A stretch of 64,000 nt of DNA from Kitasatospora viridis (GCF_007829815.1 NZ_VIWT01000001.1:4307001-4371000); one strand, 5' to 3'; positions 8,774-18,206 are shown, counted from the first letter of the stretch. Notes: generated by a model not told the origin, from the letters alone. Numbers and translations are program-made.

Positions 8774-9280
8774 ATGACGCGAGTGCAGAAAACGGCCGGC
8801 GAACTCCCCGCTCAGCGGGTCGAGGAAACCAAGGGCCGGGCCGCGACCCTGTTGCTGGCATTCCGGCACGGGAATCAACTCGCGTTCGACGAGGAGCTGG
8901 ACCGGCTGCTCGCCGAGGAGGACGAGCGCGCGGTGGTCACCTTGCTCGCCTGGATCGCCGCCGAGGCGGTCCGCAAGGCCTACGCCCCCGAGGCCGGCGA
9001 CCGGGTGCTCCGCTCGCTGGCCCGCAAGGCCCCGCCGGGGCCGATCGGGGTCGCGGTGGACGAGGAGTCGGCCGACGCGGCCCGGCTGATCGACGCGGTG
9101 CGCTGCGGCGACGTGGCCGGGGTGCGCACCCTGGTCGCCGCCACCGCGGACACCACCTTCCTGCTCGGCGGCCTGCTCCAGGCGGTGGCGATGATGCTGC
9201 CGCTGGTGGCGGAGGACGAGGTCGAGGCGGTGCTGGAGGAGCTGCGGCTGCGTCAGGCCCCCGTCCCCGTGGGCGTCTGA
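8774..9280 (+). CDS. conserved hypothetical protein, helical, 168 aa
   Basis: I do not recognise a domain. The protein is mainly helical, with heptad-like stretches (FDEELDRLLAEEDERAVVTLLAWIAAEAV) and no signal peptide or membrane segment. ATG preceded by GGGAAGG at 8761-8767. The start overlaps, as ATGA, the stop of a possible 24-codon frame beginning at 8703, which could couple translation, but that short frame has no convincing ribosome site. It lies between valS and folC; the relatively AT-rich 5' region suggests its own promoter. Confidence 0.7.
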   Translation: MTRVQKTAGELPAQRVEETKGRAATLLLAFRHGNQLAFDEELDRLLAEEDERAVVTLLAWIAAEAVRKAYAPEAGDRVLRSLARKAPPGPIGVAVDEESADAARLIDAVRCGDVAGVRTLVAATADTTFLLGGLLQAVAMMLPLVAEDEVEAVLEELRLRQAPVPVGV

Positions 9281-9370
9281 GCGCGGTCGGCACCTCACCG
9301 TCGCGCGGCGCCCCCGCGCGACCCCCGCCCGGGGGACCCCCGGGCGCGCCGGGACCGGGGCGGCACTCCG

Positions 9371-9376
9371 TAGACT
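9371..9376 (+). promoter_or_regulatory. -10 box of leaderless folC promoter
   Basis: TAGACT ends seven bases before the GTG start of folC; there is no ribosome-binding site in between. Confidence 0.6.
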
Positions 9377-9383
9377 TGGCGGC

Positions 9384-10781
9384 GTGAGCAGCAGCGCCGG
9401 GCCGAACCCGTACACCATCCGCCCCGACAGCGCGGGCCCCGCCGAGCCGACCGGCCTGCGGGAGATCGAGGCCGAGCTGGCCAAGCGCTGGCCGGAGAAC
9501 AAGATCGAGCCCAGCCTGGACCGGATCCGGGCCCTGATGGACGTGCTGGGCGAGCCCCAGCGCGCCTACCCCTCGATCCACATCACCGGGACCAACGGCA
9601 AGACCTCCACGGCCCGGATGATCGAGCAGCTGCTCAACACCTTCGAGCTGCGCACCGGCCGGTACACCAGCCCGCACGTGGAGTCGGTGACCGAGCGGAT
9701 CAGCCTGGACGGGCAGCCGATCAGCACCGAGAAGTTCGTCGAGACCTACCAGGACATCGAGCCCTACGTCCGGATGGTCGACGAGAAGCAGCCCGTCCCG
9801 CTCTCCTTCTTCGAGGTGCTCACCGGCATGGCCTACGCGGCCTTCGCCGACGCCCCGGTCGACGTGGCCGTGGTCGAGGTCGGCATGGGCGGCAGCTGGG
9901 ACGCCACCAACGTGATCGACGCGGCGGTCTCGGTGATCACCCCGATCTCACTGGACCACACCGACCGGCTCGGCTCCACCACCGGCGAGATCGCGGTGGA
10001 GAAGTCCGGGATCATCAAGTCCGGCGGCCTGGCCGTGGTCTCCCAGCAGCCGCTGGACGCCGCCCAGGCGATCCTGGCCCGGGCCGTCGAGGTGGACGCC
10101 ACGGTGGCCCGCGAGGGCATGGAGTTCGGCGTGCTGAGCCGGGAGCTCGCGGTCGGCGGCCAGCTGGTGACGCTGCGCGGCCTCGGCGGCGCCGAGTACG
10201 CCGACGTCTTCCTGCCGCTGCACGGCGAGCACCAGGCGCACAACGCGGCGCTGGCGCTCGCCGCCGTCGAGGGCTTCTTCGGCGTCGGCGCGGCCCGCGA
10301 GGGCCAGCTGGACATCGACAAGGTGCGCCGGGCCTTCGCCGGCGCCTCCTCGCCGGGCCGGCTGGAGGTGGTCCGGCGCAGCCCGACCATCCTGCTGGAC
10401 GCGGCGCACAACCCGGCCGGTGCGCAGGTCACCGCGGCGGCCATCCAGGAGTCCTTCGGCTTCACCCGGCTGATCGGCGTGATCGGCACCAGCGGGGACA
10501 AGGACGTGACCGGCGTGCTGGAGGCCTTCGAGCCGGTGCTCGCCGAGCTCGTGGTGACCCAGAACTCGACCCACCGGGCGATGCCGGTGGACACCCTGGC
10601 CGCGCAGGCGGTGGAGGTCTTCGGCGAGGACCGGGTGGTGGTGGAGCCCCGGCTGGACGACGCGATCGCGGCCGCCGTGACGCTCGCGGAGGAAGAGGGC
10701 GACCTGGGCGGGGCCGGCGTGCTGGTCACCGGGTCGGTGATCACGGTCGGCGAGGCCCGGCTGCTGCTCGGGAGGAAGTGA
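9384..10781 (+). CDS. folC: folylpolyglutamate synthase / dihydrofolate synthase
   Basis: Mur-ligase-family enzyme adding glutamate to dihydropteroate and to tetrahydrofolates. The 465-aa protein has the ATP-binding loop HITGTNGKTSTA, the DVAVVEVGMGGSWDATN motif and the LLDAAHNPAGAQ signature of FolC. GTG start supported by a -10 box seven bases upstream and the absence of an SD sequence. Its stop overlaps the start of the DUF4233 gene, an association kept across actinobacteria. Whether it is bifunctional cannot be decided from sequence alone. Confidence 0.95.
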   Translation: MSSSAGPNPYTIRPDSAGPAEPTGLREIEAELAKRWPENKIEPSLDRIRALMDVLGEPQRAYPSIHITGTNGKTSTARMIEQLLNTFELRTGRYTSPHVESVTERISLDGQPISTEKFVETYQDIEPYVRMVDEKQPVPLSFFEVLTGMAYAAFADAPVDVAVVEVGMGGSWDATNVIDAAVSVITPISLDHTDRLGSTTGEIAVEKSGIIKSGGLAVVSQQPLDAAQAILARAVEVDATVAREGMEFGVLSRELAVGGQLVTLRGLGGAEYADVFLPLHGEHQAHNAALALAAVEGFFGVGAAREGQLDIDKVRRAFAGASSPGRLEVVRRSPTILLDAAHNPAGAQVTAAAIQESFGFTRLIGVIGTSGDKDVTGVLEAFEPVLAELVVTQNSTHRAMPVDTLAAQAVEVFGEDRVVVEPRLDDAIAAAVTLAEEEGDLGGAGVLVTGSVITVGEARLLLGRK

Positions 10782-11119
10782 CGATGCGTCAGCTCTGTTC
10801 GGCCACGCTGATCGGCGAGGTCTTCGTGGTGCTCTTCGCGGCCTGCGTCGCGATGAAGATGACCGATGTGTCCAGCTCGCTGATCTGGACCGTCAGCGGG
10901 ATCGCGATGCTGCTCTGCGTGCTGCTCTGCGGGGTGATCACCCGGCCCGGCGCCGTGGCGATCGGCTGGGCGCTGCAGGCCGGCCTGATCGTCAGCGGCC
11001 TGCTGCTGCCCACCATGTACGGGCTGGGCGTGGTCTTCGCCGGCCTCTGGTGGTGCTCGGTGCACTACGGCCGCAAGATCGACCAGATCAAGGCGGCGCG
11101 GGCGGCCCAGGGCGTCTGA
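10778..11119 (+). CDS. DUF4233 small membrane protein
   Basis: 113 aa with four hydrophobic segments (about 9-25, 33-55, 60-78, 80-97) and a short basic cytoplasmic tail (RKIDQIKAARAAQ). Proteins of this family are found next to folC in actinobacteria, function unknown. The GTG overlaps the folC stop (GTGA), so translation is coupled; ATG at 10784 is an alternative start. No catalytic motif is visible. Confidence 0.85.
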   Translation: MTMRQLCSATLIGEVFVVLFAACVAMKMTDVSSSLIWTVSGIAMLLCVLLCGVITRPGAVAIGWALQAGLIVSGLLLPTMYGLGVVFAGLWWCSVHYGRKIDQIKAARAAQGV

Positions 11120-11232
11120 GCGGTCCGCCCCAGGTCGGAGGCCGGGGGCGGCCGTTCGCTCACCCAAGGTAACCTCTGGGGCGGTGGCACCTACCGCCGC
11201 CGGACCTGCCCCGATTCACCTGGAGCCGCACC

Positions 11233-11646
11233 GTGTCCCAGCGCACTCTCGTCCTGCTCAAGCCCGACGCCGTCCGCCGTGGCCTGGCCGGCGAGATCAT
11301 CAGCCGGATCGAGCGCAAGGCCGGCTGGCAGCTGGCCGCGGTCGAACTGCGCACCTTCGACCGCGAGACCCTGGAGACCCACTACGCCGAGCACGTGGGC
11401 CGGCCGTTCTACGAGCCGCTGCTGGAGTTCATGACCTCCGGCCCGTCGATCGCGCTGATCGTCGAGGGCGAGAACGTGGTTCCGGGCATCCGCGCGCTGG
11501 CCGGTGCCACCGACCCGCTGCAGGCCGGTCCGGGCACCATCCGCGGCGACTTCGCGACCATCACCCGGGAGAACCTGATCCACGCCTCGGACTCGCCCGA
11601 GTCGGCCGAGCGCGAGATCAAGATCTTCTTCCCCGCGCACGCCTGA
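11233..11646 (+). CDS. ndk: nucleoside diphosphate kinase
   Basis: Equilibrates nucleoside tri- and diphosphates through a phosphohistidine. 137 aa, the normal length. The active-site His lies in NLIHASDSPESA, and the N-terminus (RTLVLLKPDAVRRGLAGEI) is typical. GTG start with CTGGAG at 11220-11225. A possible -10 (TAACCT) lies in the 110-base gap after the DUF4233 gene. Confidence 0.96.
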   Translation: MSQRTLVLLKPDAVRRGLAGEIISRIERKAGWQLAAVELRTFDRETLETHYAEHVGRPFYEPLLEFMTSGPSIALIVEGENVVPGIRALAGATDPLQAGPGTIRGDFATITRENLIHASDSPESAEREIKIFFPAHA

Positions 11647-11671
11647 GTCAGGCTTGACGGCGGATCAGGAG

Positions 11672-11708
11672 GGCTGAGCCGGGCCGGGCGGGCCGGTCCG
11701 ACTCAGCC
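11672..11708 (+). terminator. probable ndk terminator
   Basis: GGCTGAG at 11672-11678 pairs with CTCAGCC at 11702-11708, with a GC-rich interior that can pair further. It lies 26 bases after the ndk stop. Confidence 0.55.
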
Positions 11709-11735
11709 AACCGTGGGAATTTGATCCTCAAATAT

Positions 11736-11761
11736 GGAACTGGTTGTGCCGACACGGCGTC
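11736..11761 (+). promoter_or_regulatory. candidate ECF sigma (SigE-like) promoter for the mre operon
   Basis: GGAAC at 11736-11740, then 17 bases, then CGTC at 11758-11761. This fits the general shape of cell-envelope-stress SigE promoters of streptomycetes (GGAAC near -35, CGT/GTC near -10). It would give a leader of about 190 bases before mreB. The 314-base gap also contains TACGAT around 11840, a possible vegetative -10. Motif seen; sigma assignment is inference. Confidence 0.4.
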
Positions 11762-11960
11762 CCAATGCCGGGAGAACCGGTTCGGCAACGGAGAATGGAC
11801 GCCGAAGCCCACCCCGCCGACCGGGTCGCCGGGCGTGGCTACGATGGAGGCGACCAGCGGACCCACCGGCCCGCCGCAGCCCTCACCCCGGCCCGCGATT
11901 GCCGGGTGAGGCACAACTCCCTGCCCAAGACGTCCAGTTCGGGAAGGCGTTCCACACCCC

Positions 11961-12998
11961 ATGGCCAACAACCTGTCGTTCATCGGCCGTGACCTGGCGA
12001 TCGACCTCGGCACTGCCAACACGCTGGTGTACGTCAGGGGCAAGGGGATCGTCCTCAACGAACCGTCAGTGGTCGCGGTCAACACCAACACCGGCGGCAT
12101 CCTCGCCGTCGGCTCCGAGGCCAAGAAGATGATCGGGCGCACGCCCGGCAACATCATCGCCATCCGGCCGCTCAAGGACGGCGTGATCGCCGACTTCGAG
12201 ATCACCCAGCGGATGCTGCGCTACTTCATCCAGAAGATCCACCGTCGCCGCTACCTGGCCCGCCCGCGCGTGGTGGTCTGCGTGCCCAGCGGCATCACCG
12301 GCGTCGAGCGCCGGGCCGTGGTCGAGGCCAGCCACCTGGCCGGCGCCCGCCAGGTGCACATCATCGAGGAGCCGATGGCCGCCGCGATCGGCGCCGGCCT
12401 GCCGGTGCACGAGGCCACCGGAAACATGGTGGTGGACATCGGCGGCGGCACCACCGAGGTCGCCGTGATCTCCCTCGGCGGCATCGTCACCGCCCAGTCC
12501 ATCCGGGTGGCCGGCGACGAGCTGGACAACGCGATCGTCCAGCACATCAAGAAGGAGTACTCGCTGCTGCTCGGCGAGCGCAGTGCCGAGCAGATCAAGA
12601 TGAGCATCGGCTCGGCCTACGGCTCGGAGACCGAGAAGGACGAGCACGCAGAGATCCGCGGCCGCGACCTGGTCAGCGGCCTGCCGAAGACCGTGGTGAT
12701 CTCCGCCGCCGAGGTCCGCGAGGCCATCGACGAGCCGGTCAACTCCATCATCGACGCGGTGAAGACCACCCTGGACCAGTGCCCGCCGGAGCTGGCGGGC
12801 GACGTGATGGACCGCGGCGTGGTGCTCACCGGCGGCGGTGCGCTGCTGCGCGGACTGGACGAGCGGCTGCGCCGCGAGACCGGCATGCCGATCCACATCG
12901 CGGAGAACCCGCTCGACTCGGTGGTGCTCGGCTCCGGCCGCTGCGTCGAGGAGTTCGAGGCGCTGCAGCAGGTACTGGACGCGCAGCCGCGTCGTTAA
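11961..12998 (+). CDS. mreB: rod-shape-determining actin homolog MreB
   Basis: Bacterial actin; in streptomycetes required mainly for spore-wall assembly rather than tip growth (family knowledge). 345 aa. The nucleotide-binding motifs are visible: phosphate 1 DLGTANTLVYV, phosphate 2 VVDIGGGTTEVAV, and the adenosine motif LTGGGALLRG. ATG start. It heads the mreBCD-mrdA-rodA cluster, with a 47-base gap to mreC, and has a long upstream region with possible stress and vegetative promoters. Confidence 0.97.
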   Translation: MANNLSFIGRDLAIDLGTANTLVYVRGKGIVLNEPSVVAVNTNTGGILAVGSEAKKMIGRTPGNIIAIRPLKDGVIADFEITQRMLRYFIQKIHRRRYLARPRVVVCVPSGITGVERRAVVEASHLAGARQVHIIEEPMAAAIGAGLPVHEATGNMVVDIGGGTTEVAVISLGGIVTAQSIRVAGDELDNAIVQHIKKEYSLLLGERSAEQIKMSIGSAYGSETEKDEHAEIRGRDLVSGLPKTVVISAAEVREAIDEPVNSIIDAVKTTLDQCPPELAGDVMDRGVVLTGGGALLRGLDERLRRETGMPIHIAENPLDSVVLGSGRCVEEFEALQQVLDAQPRR

Positions 12999-13045
12999 GC
13001 CCACGTAGTCCGCACGCACTCAAGAAGAGGGGCGGCCCCAGCGCC

Positions 13046-13990
13046 GTGAGGGACACACGAGAGAGCCGACTGCTGCTCATCCTGCTGGTGGCTGTCGCCT
13101 TCGCCCTGATCACCGTGGACATCAAGGGCGGCGAGAGCTCCCCGCTGAACGGTGCCCGCAAGACCGCCGCCGACCTGTTCGGCCCGGTCGAGCGGGGCAC
13201 CGCGGGGGCCGTCGACCCGATAGCCCGCACCATCCGGGCGATCCGCGACTCGGGCACCCAGCAGCAGCGCCTCGACCAGATCGGCAACGAGAACACCGAG
13301 CTGCGCCAGCGGCTCGCCTCCTCCGACCTGGCCGGCGCCCGCACCAAGCAGCTCGACGACCTGCTGCGCACCGCCGGCACCGGCGGGTACACCATCAAGG
13401 CCGCCCAGGTGATCGCGATCGGTGCCGCCCAGGGCTTCTCCTGGACCATCACCATCGACGCCGGCAGCGACGACGGCCTGCAGCGCGACATGACGGTGAT
13501 CAACGGCGAGGGCCTGGTCGGGCGGATCACCACGGTGGCCCGCACCACCGCCACCGTGCTGCTCGCCACCGACCCCGGCTTCACCGCCGGCACCCGGATG
13601 GAGAGCAGCGGCGAGATCGGCTTCGCCACCGGACAGGGCGCGAGCCCGATGAAGGTCGAACTGCTCAACGGCAAGGCCCAGGTCAAGCCCGGCGACCGGC
13701 TGACCACCTTCGGCTCGCAGAGCGGGCGCCCGTTCGTGCCCGGGGTGCCGGTCGGCAAGGTGCTCCAGGTCGAGGCCACGCCCGGCGAGCTGACCAAGAC
13801 GGTGCTGGTCCAGCCGTTCGTCTCGTTCACCCGGCTGGACCTGGTCGGCGTGGTCGTGGTGCCGCCGCGCACCGACCCGCGCGACTCGGTGCTGCCGCCG
13901 GTGCCCACCGGCACCCCGAGCCCGGCGCCCGCCGCCCAGCCGCCGGCGGCTCCGCAGCCCAGCTCCGCACCTTCCGGGAGTACTGACTGA
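13046..13990 (+). CDS. mreC: rod-shape-determining protein MreC
   Basis: Bitopic membrane protein linking MreB to the periplasmic wall-synthesis enzymes. 314 aa: one N-terminal membrane segment (about 9-23, LLLILLVAVAFALITV), a coiled coil (RLDQIGNENTELRQRLAS), the beta-rich MreC domain and a Pro/Ala/Ser-rich tail. GTG start with AGAAGAGGGGCGG upstream, chosen because the membrane segment follows directly; a longer reading overlaps mreB out of frame. Its stop overlaps the mreD start. Confidence 0.94.
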   Translation: MRDTRESRLLLILLVAVAFALITVDIKGGESSPLNGARKTAADLFGPVERGTAGAVDPIARTIRAIRDSGTQQQRLDQIGNENTELRQRLASSDLAGARTKQLDDLLRTAGTGGYTIKAAQVIAIGAAQGFSWTITIDAGSDDGLQRDMTVINGEGLVGRITTVARTTATVLLATDPGFTAGTRMESSGEIGFATGQGASPMKVELLNGKAQVKPGDRLTTFGSQSGRPFVPGVPVGKVLQVEATPGELTKTVLVQPFVSFTRLDLVGVVVVPPRTDPRDSVLPPVPTGTPSPAPAAQPPAAPQPSSAPSGSTD

Positions 13991-14613
13991 TGGTCATCAA
14001 GCGCGTCCTGCTGGCCGCCGTCCTGCTGCTGCTCGCCCTGGTGGCCCAGGTCAGCGTGCTCGGCCGGCTGCAACTGCCCGGGGCCACCCCGGACCTGCTG
14101 CTGCTCGTGGTGGTCGGCCTGGCCCTGGTCTTCGGGCCGATGGGCGGCTCGCTGACCGGCTTCGCCGGCGGCCTGCTGGCCGACCTGGCGCCGCCCTCCG
14201 ACCACGCGATCGGCCGCTACGCCCTGGTGCTCTGCCTGATGGGCTACGCCGCCGGACTGTTCCGGGCCGAGCCCGGGCGGCAGCGCTCGGTGCTGGTGCC
14301 GCTGCTCGTGGTCGGCGGCTCGGCGGTGGTCTCCACCCTGCTCTACGCGATGGTCGGGGCCCTGGTCGGCGACACCGCGGCGCGCCACGTCGGGCTGCCC
14401 GGACTGCTGCTCAGCGCCGTCCTCTACGACCTGCTGCTGGCCCCGTTCGCGGTGCCCGCGGTGATGCTGCTGGCCCGCCGGTTCGCCGGCGACCCGATGA
14501 GCGGCGAGGTGACCGGGTCCGGCCTGGGCACCATCGCCCGCTACCGGACCACCCGGGCGGCCTCCTCGGTGGGCCCGTCCCGCCGCAAGTCGTTCCGCGG
14601 CGCCAAGTCCTGA
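13990..14613 (+). CDS. mreD: rod-shape-determining protein MreD
   Basis: 207-aa integral membrane protein with five or six hydrophobic segments and a basic C-terminal tail (SRRKSFRGAKS). It shares one base with the mreC stop (TGATG), so translation is coupled. Partner of MreC in the elongasome. Confidence 0.93.
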   Translation: MVIKRVLLAAVLLLLALVAQVSVLGRLQLPGATPDLLLLVVVGLALVFGPMGGSLTGFAGGLLADLAPPSDHAIGRYALVLCLMGYAAGLFRAEPGRQRSVLVPLLVVGGSAVVSTLLYAMVGALVGDTAARHVGLPGLLLSAVLYDLLLAPFAVPAVMLLARRFAGDPMSGEVTGSGLGTIARYRTTRAASSVGPSRRKSFRGAKS

Positions 14614-14627
14614 CCGGCCGTGCGGCC

Positions 14628-14678
14628 GACCGAACCGTCCGCCTGACCGAACCGCACGCCTGACCGAACCGCACGTCT
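14628..14678 (+). repeat. three tandem copies of a 17-bp repeat before mrdA
   Basis: Copies at 14628-14644, 14645-14661 and 14662-14678 follow GACCGAACCGNNCGNCT, with two differences between copies. They occupy most of the 86-base gap between mreD and mrdA. Function unknown; probably replication slippage. Confidence 0.8.
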
Positions 14679-14699
14679 GACCCAGGGGAGACCTCAGCC

Positions 14700-16919
14700 G
14701 TGAGCAACATCCCGGAGACCGGCCGCACCCGCCGGCTGACGATCCGTCTGGTGGTGCTGCAGATCCTGGTGCTCTCGCTGCTCGCCACGCTCGGCGGGCG
14801 CCTGTGGTACCTGCAGATCCGCAACGGCAGCGAGTACACCTCCCAGGCGTCGAACAACCACATCCGCGAGGTGGTCGACCCGGCCGTGCGCGGCGAGATC
14901 CTCGACGCCAACGGCAAGGTGCTGGCCGGCAACCAGACCAAGCTGGTGGTCTCGGTCTCGCGCACCTCGCTGCTGCAGCAGAAGGACCACGGCAAGGCGG
15001 TGCTGGGCCGGCTGGCCCAGGTGCTCGGCATGGACCCGAAGGACGTCTCCGACAAGGTCCGGCTCTGCGACGCCAAGACCCCGCAGCCCTGCTGGAACGG
15101 CTCGCCCTACCAGCCGATCCCGGTGACCGACCAGGCCACCACCCAGCAGGCGATGCAGATAATGGAACGCCGCGAGGACTTCCCCGGCATCACCGCGCAG
15201 CCCACGGCGGTGCGCCAGTACCCGGCCCCGGACGGCGCCAACGCCGCCCAGGTGCTCGGCTACCTCTCCCCGGTGACCGACGACGAGGTCAGCAAGACCG
15301 CCGACAAGACCGGCAAGGCCAAGTACCTGCCCTCCGACGAGATCGGCCGGGCCGGCCTGGAGTCGGTCTACGACACCGACCTGCGCGGCACCACCGGGGT
15401 GGACCGGCTGGAGGTGGACAACCTCGGCCGGGTGATCGGCAGCGCCGGCAACACCCCAGCCCAGCCCGGCGACAACGTGGTCACCAGCATCGACTCCCGG
15501 GTGCAGAAGGTGGTCGAGAACAACCTGGTGCAGGCGATGAACGACGCGCGCGCCCAGTTCGACACCGTGACCAACCGGAACTTCGTGGCCGACTCCGGCG
15601 CGGCCATAGTGATGGACGTGCACACCGGCCGGATCATCGCGATGGCCAGCGCGCCGACCTACGACCCCAACCTCTGGGTCGGCGGCATCTCCGCCAAGGA
15701 CTACGCGAACCTGACCAGCCAGGACTCCGACTTCCCGCTGCTGAACCGGGCGATCCAGGGCCAGTCGGCCCCCGGCTCGACCTTCAAGGTGGTCTCCACC
15801 TCGGCCGCCGTCCAGGCCGGCTACTCGCTGGACGGCCACTACCCGTGCCCGTCGAGCCTGACCATCGGCGGCCGCGAGTTCAAGAACTTCGAGGGCGAGT
15901 CCGCCGGTGACATCTCGCTGGAGAAGGCGCTGGAGATCTCCTGCGACACCGTCTTCTACGGCCTCTCCTACGACCAGTGGATGAAGGACGGCGGGATCAA
16001 GCCCAAGGCCAACCCCGCCGACTGGTTCTACAAGACGGCCCACCAGTTCGGCCTCGGCGCCAAGACCGGCATCGACCTGCCGGCCGAGGTGACCGGCCGG
16101 GTGCCCGACCGCCAGTGGAAGACCGACTTCTTCAACGCCAACAAGGACGCCTGGTGCAAGCAGGCGGCCGGCGGCGGCACCGACTACGCCACCCAGATCG
16201 CCCGCGAGAACTGCGTGGACGGCAACGTGCTGCGCGCCGGTGACTCGGTCAACTACGCGATCGGCCAGGGCGACACCCTGGTCACCCCGGTGCAGATGGC
16301 CCGGATCTACTCGGCGCTCGCCAACGGCGGCACGCTCTACCAGCCCTCGGTGGCCAAGGCGATCGTCACCCCGAGCGGTCAGCTGGTCCGCGACATCGCC
16401 CCGGTGGTCGCCGGCAAGCTGCCCGACGACCAGAAGACCCTGCAGTACATCAACCAGGCCACCGCCGGCGTCATCACCGAGGGCACCGCGGCCTGGAAGT
16501 TCACCGGCGCCGGCTGGCCGCAGGACAAGATCCAGCTGCACGCCAAGACCGGCACCGCCGAGGTCTACGGCAAGCAGACCACCTCCTGGCTGGCCACCTA
16601 CAGCAACGACTACGCGGTGATCATGACGATCAGTCAGGCCGGCACCGGCTCCGGCGGTTCCGGTGACGCGGTCCGCAAGATCTACCAGGCGCTGTACGGC
16701 GTGGACGACAAGGGCGCGATCGACAACAGCAAGGCGCTGCTGCCGACCCCGCAGACCCAGCTGCCCAAGTTCAACCCGGACGGCACCGCGGTGCTGCCGC
16801 AGGCCTCCTTCGACTACCCGGTCCCGGCCCCGGCCCTCGCGCCGTCCGCCGTCGACCAGCTCGCCGTCGAGCCCGACCGGTCCAGCTCCAACCGGTCCTA
16901 CGGAAGGAGTCGGGTGTGA
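14700..16919 (+). CDS. mrdA: class B penicillin-binding protein 2 (elongation / spore-wall transpeptidase)
   Basis: Peptidoglycan DD-transpeptidase, 739 aa. One N-terminal membrane anchor (about 16-38), the PBP dimerisation domain, then the transpeptidase domain with active-site Ser360 in PGSTFK and the KTGT motif at 616-619. The C-terminus is Pro/Ala rich. GTG start. The stop overlaps the rodA start by GTGA, giving the usual transpeptidase / SEDS glycosyltransferase pair. Confidence 0.95.
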   Translation: MSNIPETGRTRRLTIRLVVLQILVLSLLATLGGRLWYLQIRNGSEYTSQASNNHIREVVDPAVRGEILDANGKVLAGNQTKLVVSVSRTSLLQQKDHGKAVLGRLAQVLGMDPKDVSDKVRLCDAKTPQPCWNGSPYQPIPVTDQATTQQAMQIMERREDFPGITAQPTAVRQYPAPDGANAAQVLGYLSPVTDDEVSKTADKTGKAKYLPSDEIGRAGLESVYDTDLRGTTGVDRLEVDNLGRVIGSAGNTPAQPGDNVVTSIDSRVQKVVENNLVQAMNDARAQFDTVTNRNFVADSGAAIVMDVHTGRIIAMASAPTYDPNLWVGGISAKDYANLTSQDSDFPLLNRAIQGQSAPGSTFKVVSTSAAVQAGYSLDGHYPCPSSLTIGGREFKNFEGESAGDISLEKALEISCDTVFYGLSYDQWMKDGGIKPKANPADWFYKTAHQFGLGAKTGIDLPAEVTGRVPDRQWKTDFFNANKDAWCKQAAGGGTDYATQIARENCVDGNVLRAGDSVNYAIGQGDTLVTPVQMARIYSALANGGTLYQPSVAKAIVTPSGQLVRDIAPVVAGKLPDDQKTLQYINQATAGVITEGTAAWKFTGAGWPQDKIQLHAKTGTAEVYGKQTTSWLATYSNDYAVIMTISQAGTGSGGSGDAVRKIYQALYGVDDKGAIDNSKALLPTPQTQLPKFNPDGTAVLPQASFDYPVPAPALAPSAVDQLAVEPDRSSSNRSYGRSRV

Positions 16920-18118
16920 CCTCCTCCTACGGTTCCTACCGTCCGCTGCGGTTCAGCCCCGAACGCGGCCCGCTGGCCCGGGCGCTGGCCAAGGACGCCC
17001 CGCTGCGCCGGCTCGACTGGATAATGGTGCTGGCCGCGCTGGCCCTCTCGCTGGGCAGCTCGCTGCTGGTCTGGTCGGCCACCCGGGGACGCGACTCGCT
17101 CACCCACGGGGATCCGCAGTACTTCCTCTACCGGCACCTCACCAACCTGATGATGGGTCTGGTGCTGTTCGGCGTCGCCGTGGCGATAGGGCACCACCGG
17201 ATCCGCGCCGCCGTGCCGCTGCTCTACCTGGCGGCGGTCCTGCTGCTGCTAGCCACCCTGAGCCCGCTCGGCTCGACGGTCAACGGCGCGCACTCCTGGA
17301 TCCAGTTCGGCGGCGGGTTCTCGATCCAGCCCGCCGAGTTCGCCAAGCTGGCGATCGTGCTCGGCATGGCGATGGTGCTCTCCTCCCGGGTCGACTCGGG
17401 GGAGCGGGAGATCCCCAACGACCGGAGCGTGCTGCAGGCGCTGGTGCTCGGCGCGATCCCGATGGGGATCGTGCTGATAATGCCGGACCTGGGCTCCGTC
17501 ATGGTGATGACGGTGACCATCCTCGGCATCCTGCTGGCGGCCGGCGCCCCCAACCGGTGGCTCTTCGGCCTGCTGGCGGCCGGCGGGCTCGGTGCGACGG
17601 CCGTCTGGAAGCTCGGCGTCCTGAGCAAGTACCAGATCGACCGGTTCGCGGCCTTCGCCAACCCGAAGCTGGACCCCGCGGGCGTGGGCTACAACACCGC
17701 CCAGGCCCGGATCGCGATCGGCTCCGGCGGGCTCACCGGCAAGGGCCTGTTCCACGGCACCCAGACCATAGGGCAGTTCGTCCCCGAGCAGCAGACCGAC
17801 TTCGTCTTCACGGTGGCCGGCGAGGAGCTCGGGTTCATCGGCGGCCTGGCGATCATCCTGCTGGTCGGCGTCATCCTCTGGCGGGCCTGCCGGATCGCCC
17901 GCCAGGCCACCGACCTGTTCGGCACCGTCGTGGCCGGCGGGGTGACCACCTGGTTCGCCTTCCAGTCCTTCGAGAACATCGGGATGACGCTCGGCATCAT
18001 GCCGGTGGCCGGCATCCCACTGCCGTTCGTCAGCTACGGCGGTTCCTCGATGTTCGCGGGCTGGATCGCCATCGGGCTGCTCCAGGCGGTGCGCACCCAG
18101 CGGCCGATCGCGGGCTGA
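16916..18118 (+). CDS. rodA: SEDS-family peptidoglycan glycosyltransferase RodA
   Basis: Polymerises lipid II with the class B PBP encoded just upstream. 400 aa with about ten membrane segments. SEDS signatures are visible: GAHSWIQFGGGFSIQPAEFAKLA and the C-terminal PVAGIPLPFVSYGGSSMF. GTG start, preceded by GGAAGGAG at 16902-16909, overlaps the mrdA stop. Streptomycetes have several SEDS proteins; the mre context supports RodA (also called Sfr) rather than FtsW. Confidence 0.95.
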   Translation: MTSSYGSYRPLRFSPERGPLARALAKDAPLRRLDWIMVLAALALSLGSSLLVWSATRGRDSLTHGDPQYFLYRHLTNLMMGLVLFGVAVAIGHHRIRAAVPLLYLAAVLLLLATLSPLGSTVNGAHSWIQFGGGFSIQPAEFAKLAIVLGMAMVLSSRVDSGEREIPNDRSVLQALVLGAIPMGIVLIMPDLGSVMVMTVTILGILLAAGAPNRWLFGLLAAGGLGATAVWKLGVLSKYQIDRFAAFANPKLDPAGVGYNTAQARIAIGSGGLTGKGLFHGTQTIGQFVPEQQTDFVFTVAGEELGFIGGLAIILLVGVILWRACRIARQATDLFGTVVAGGVTTWFAFQSFENIGMTLGIMPVAGIPLPFVSYGGSSMFAGWIAIGLLQAVRTQRPIAG

Positions 18119-18206
18119 TCGAGGACTGATCGGCTGGCCGGACCGATTCGCCGGACCCGGTATCCTTGAGGGTCATCCCCTGCTCCCCAACCAAAGGGTC
18201 CACCGC

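Noticed and set aside
8703..8777. 24-codon frame ending as ATGA at the start of the 168-aa gene
   Set aside because: No ribosome-binding site at a workable distance and no recognisable peptide; kept only as a note.
4775..9502. 1575-codon minus-strand frame
   Set aside because: Antisense to valS and folC; only the last 302 codons, after an internal ATG with a good ribosome site, look like a real protein.
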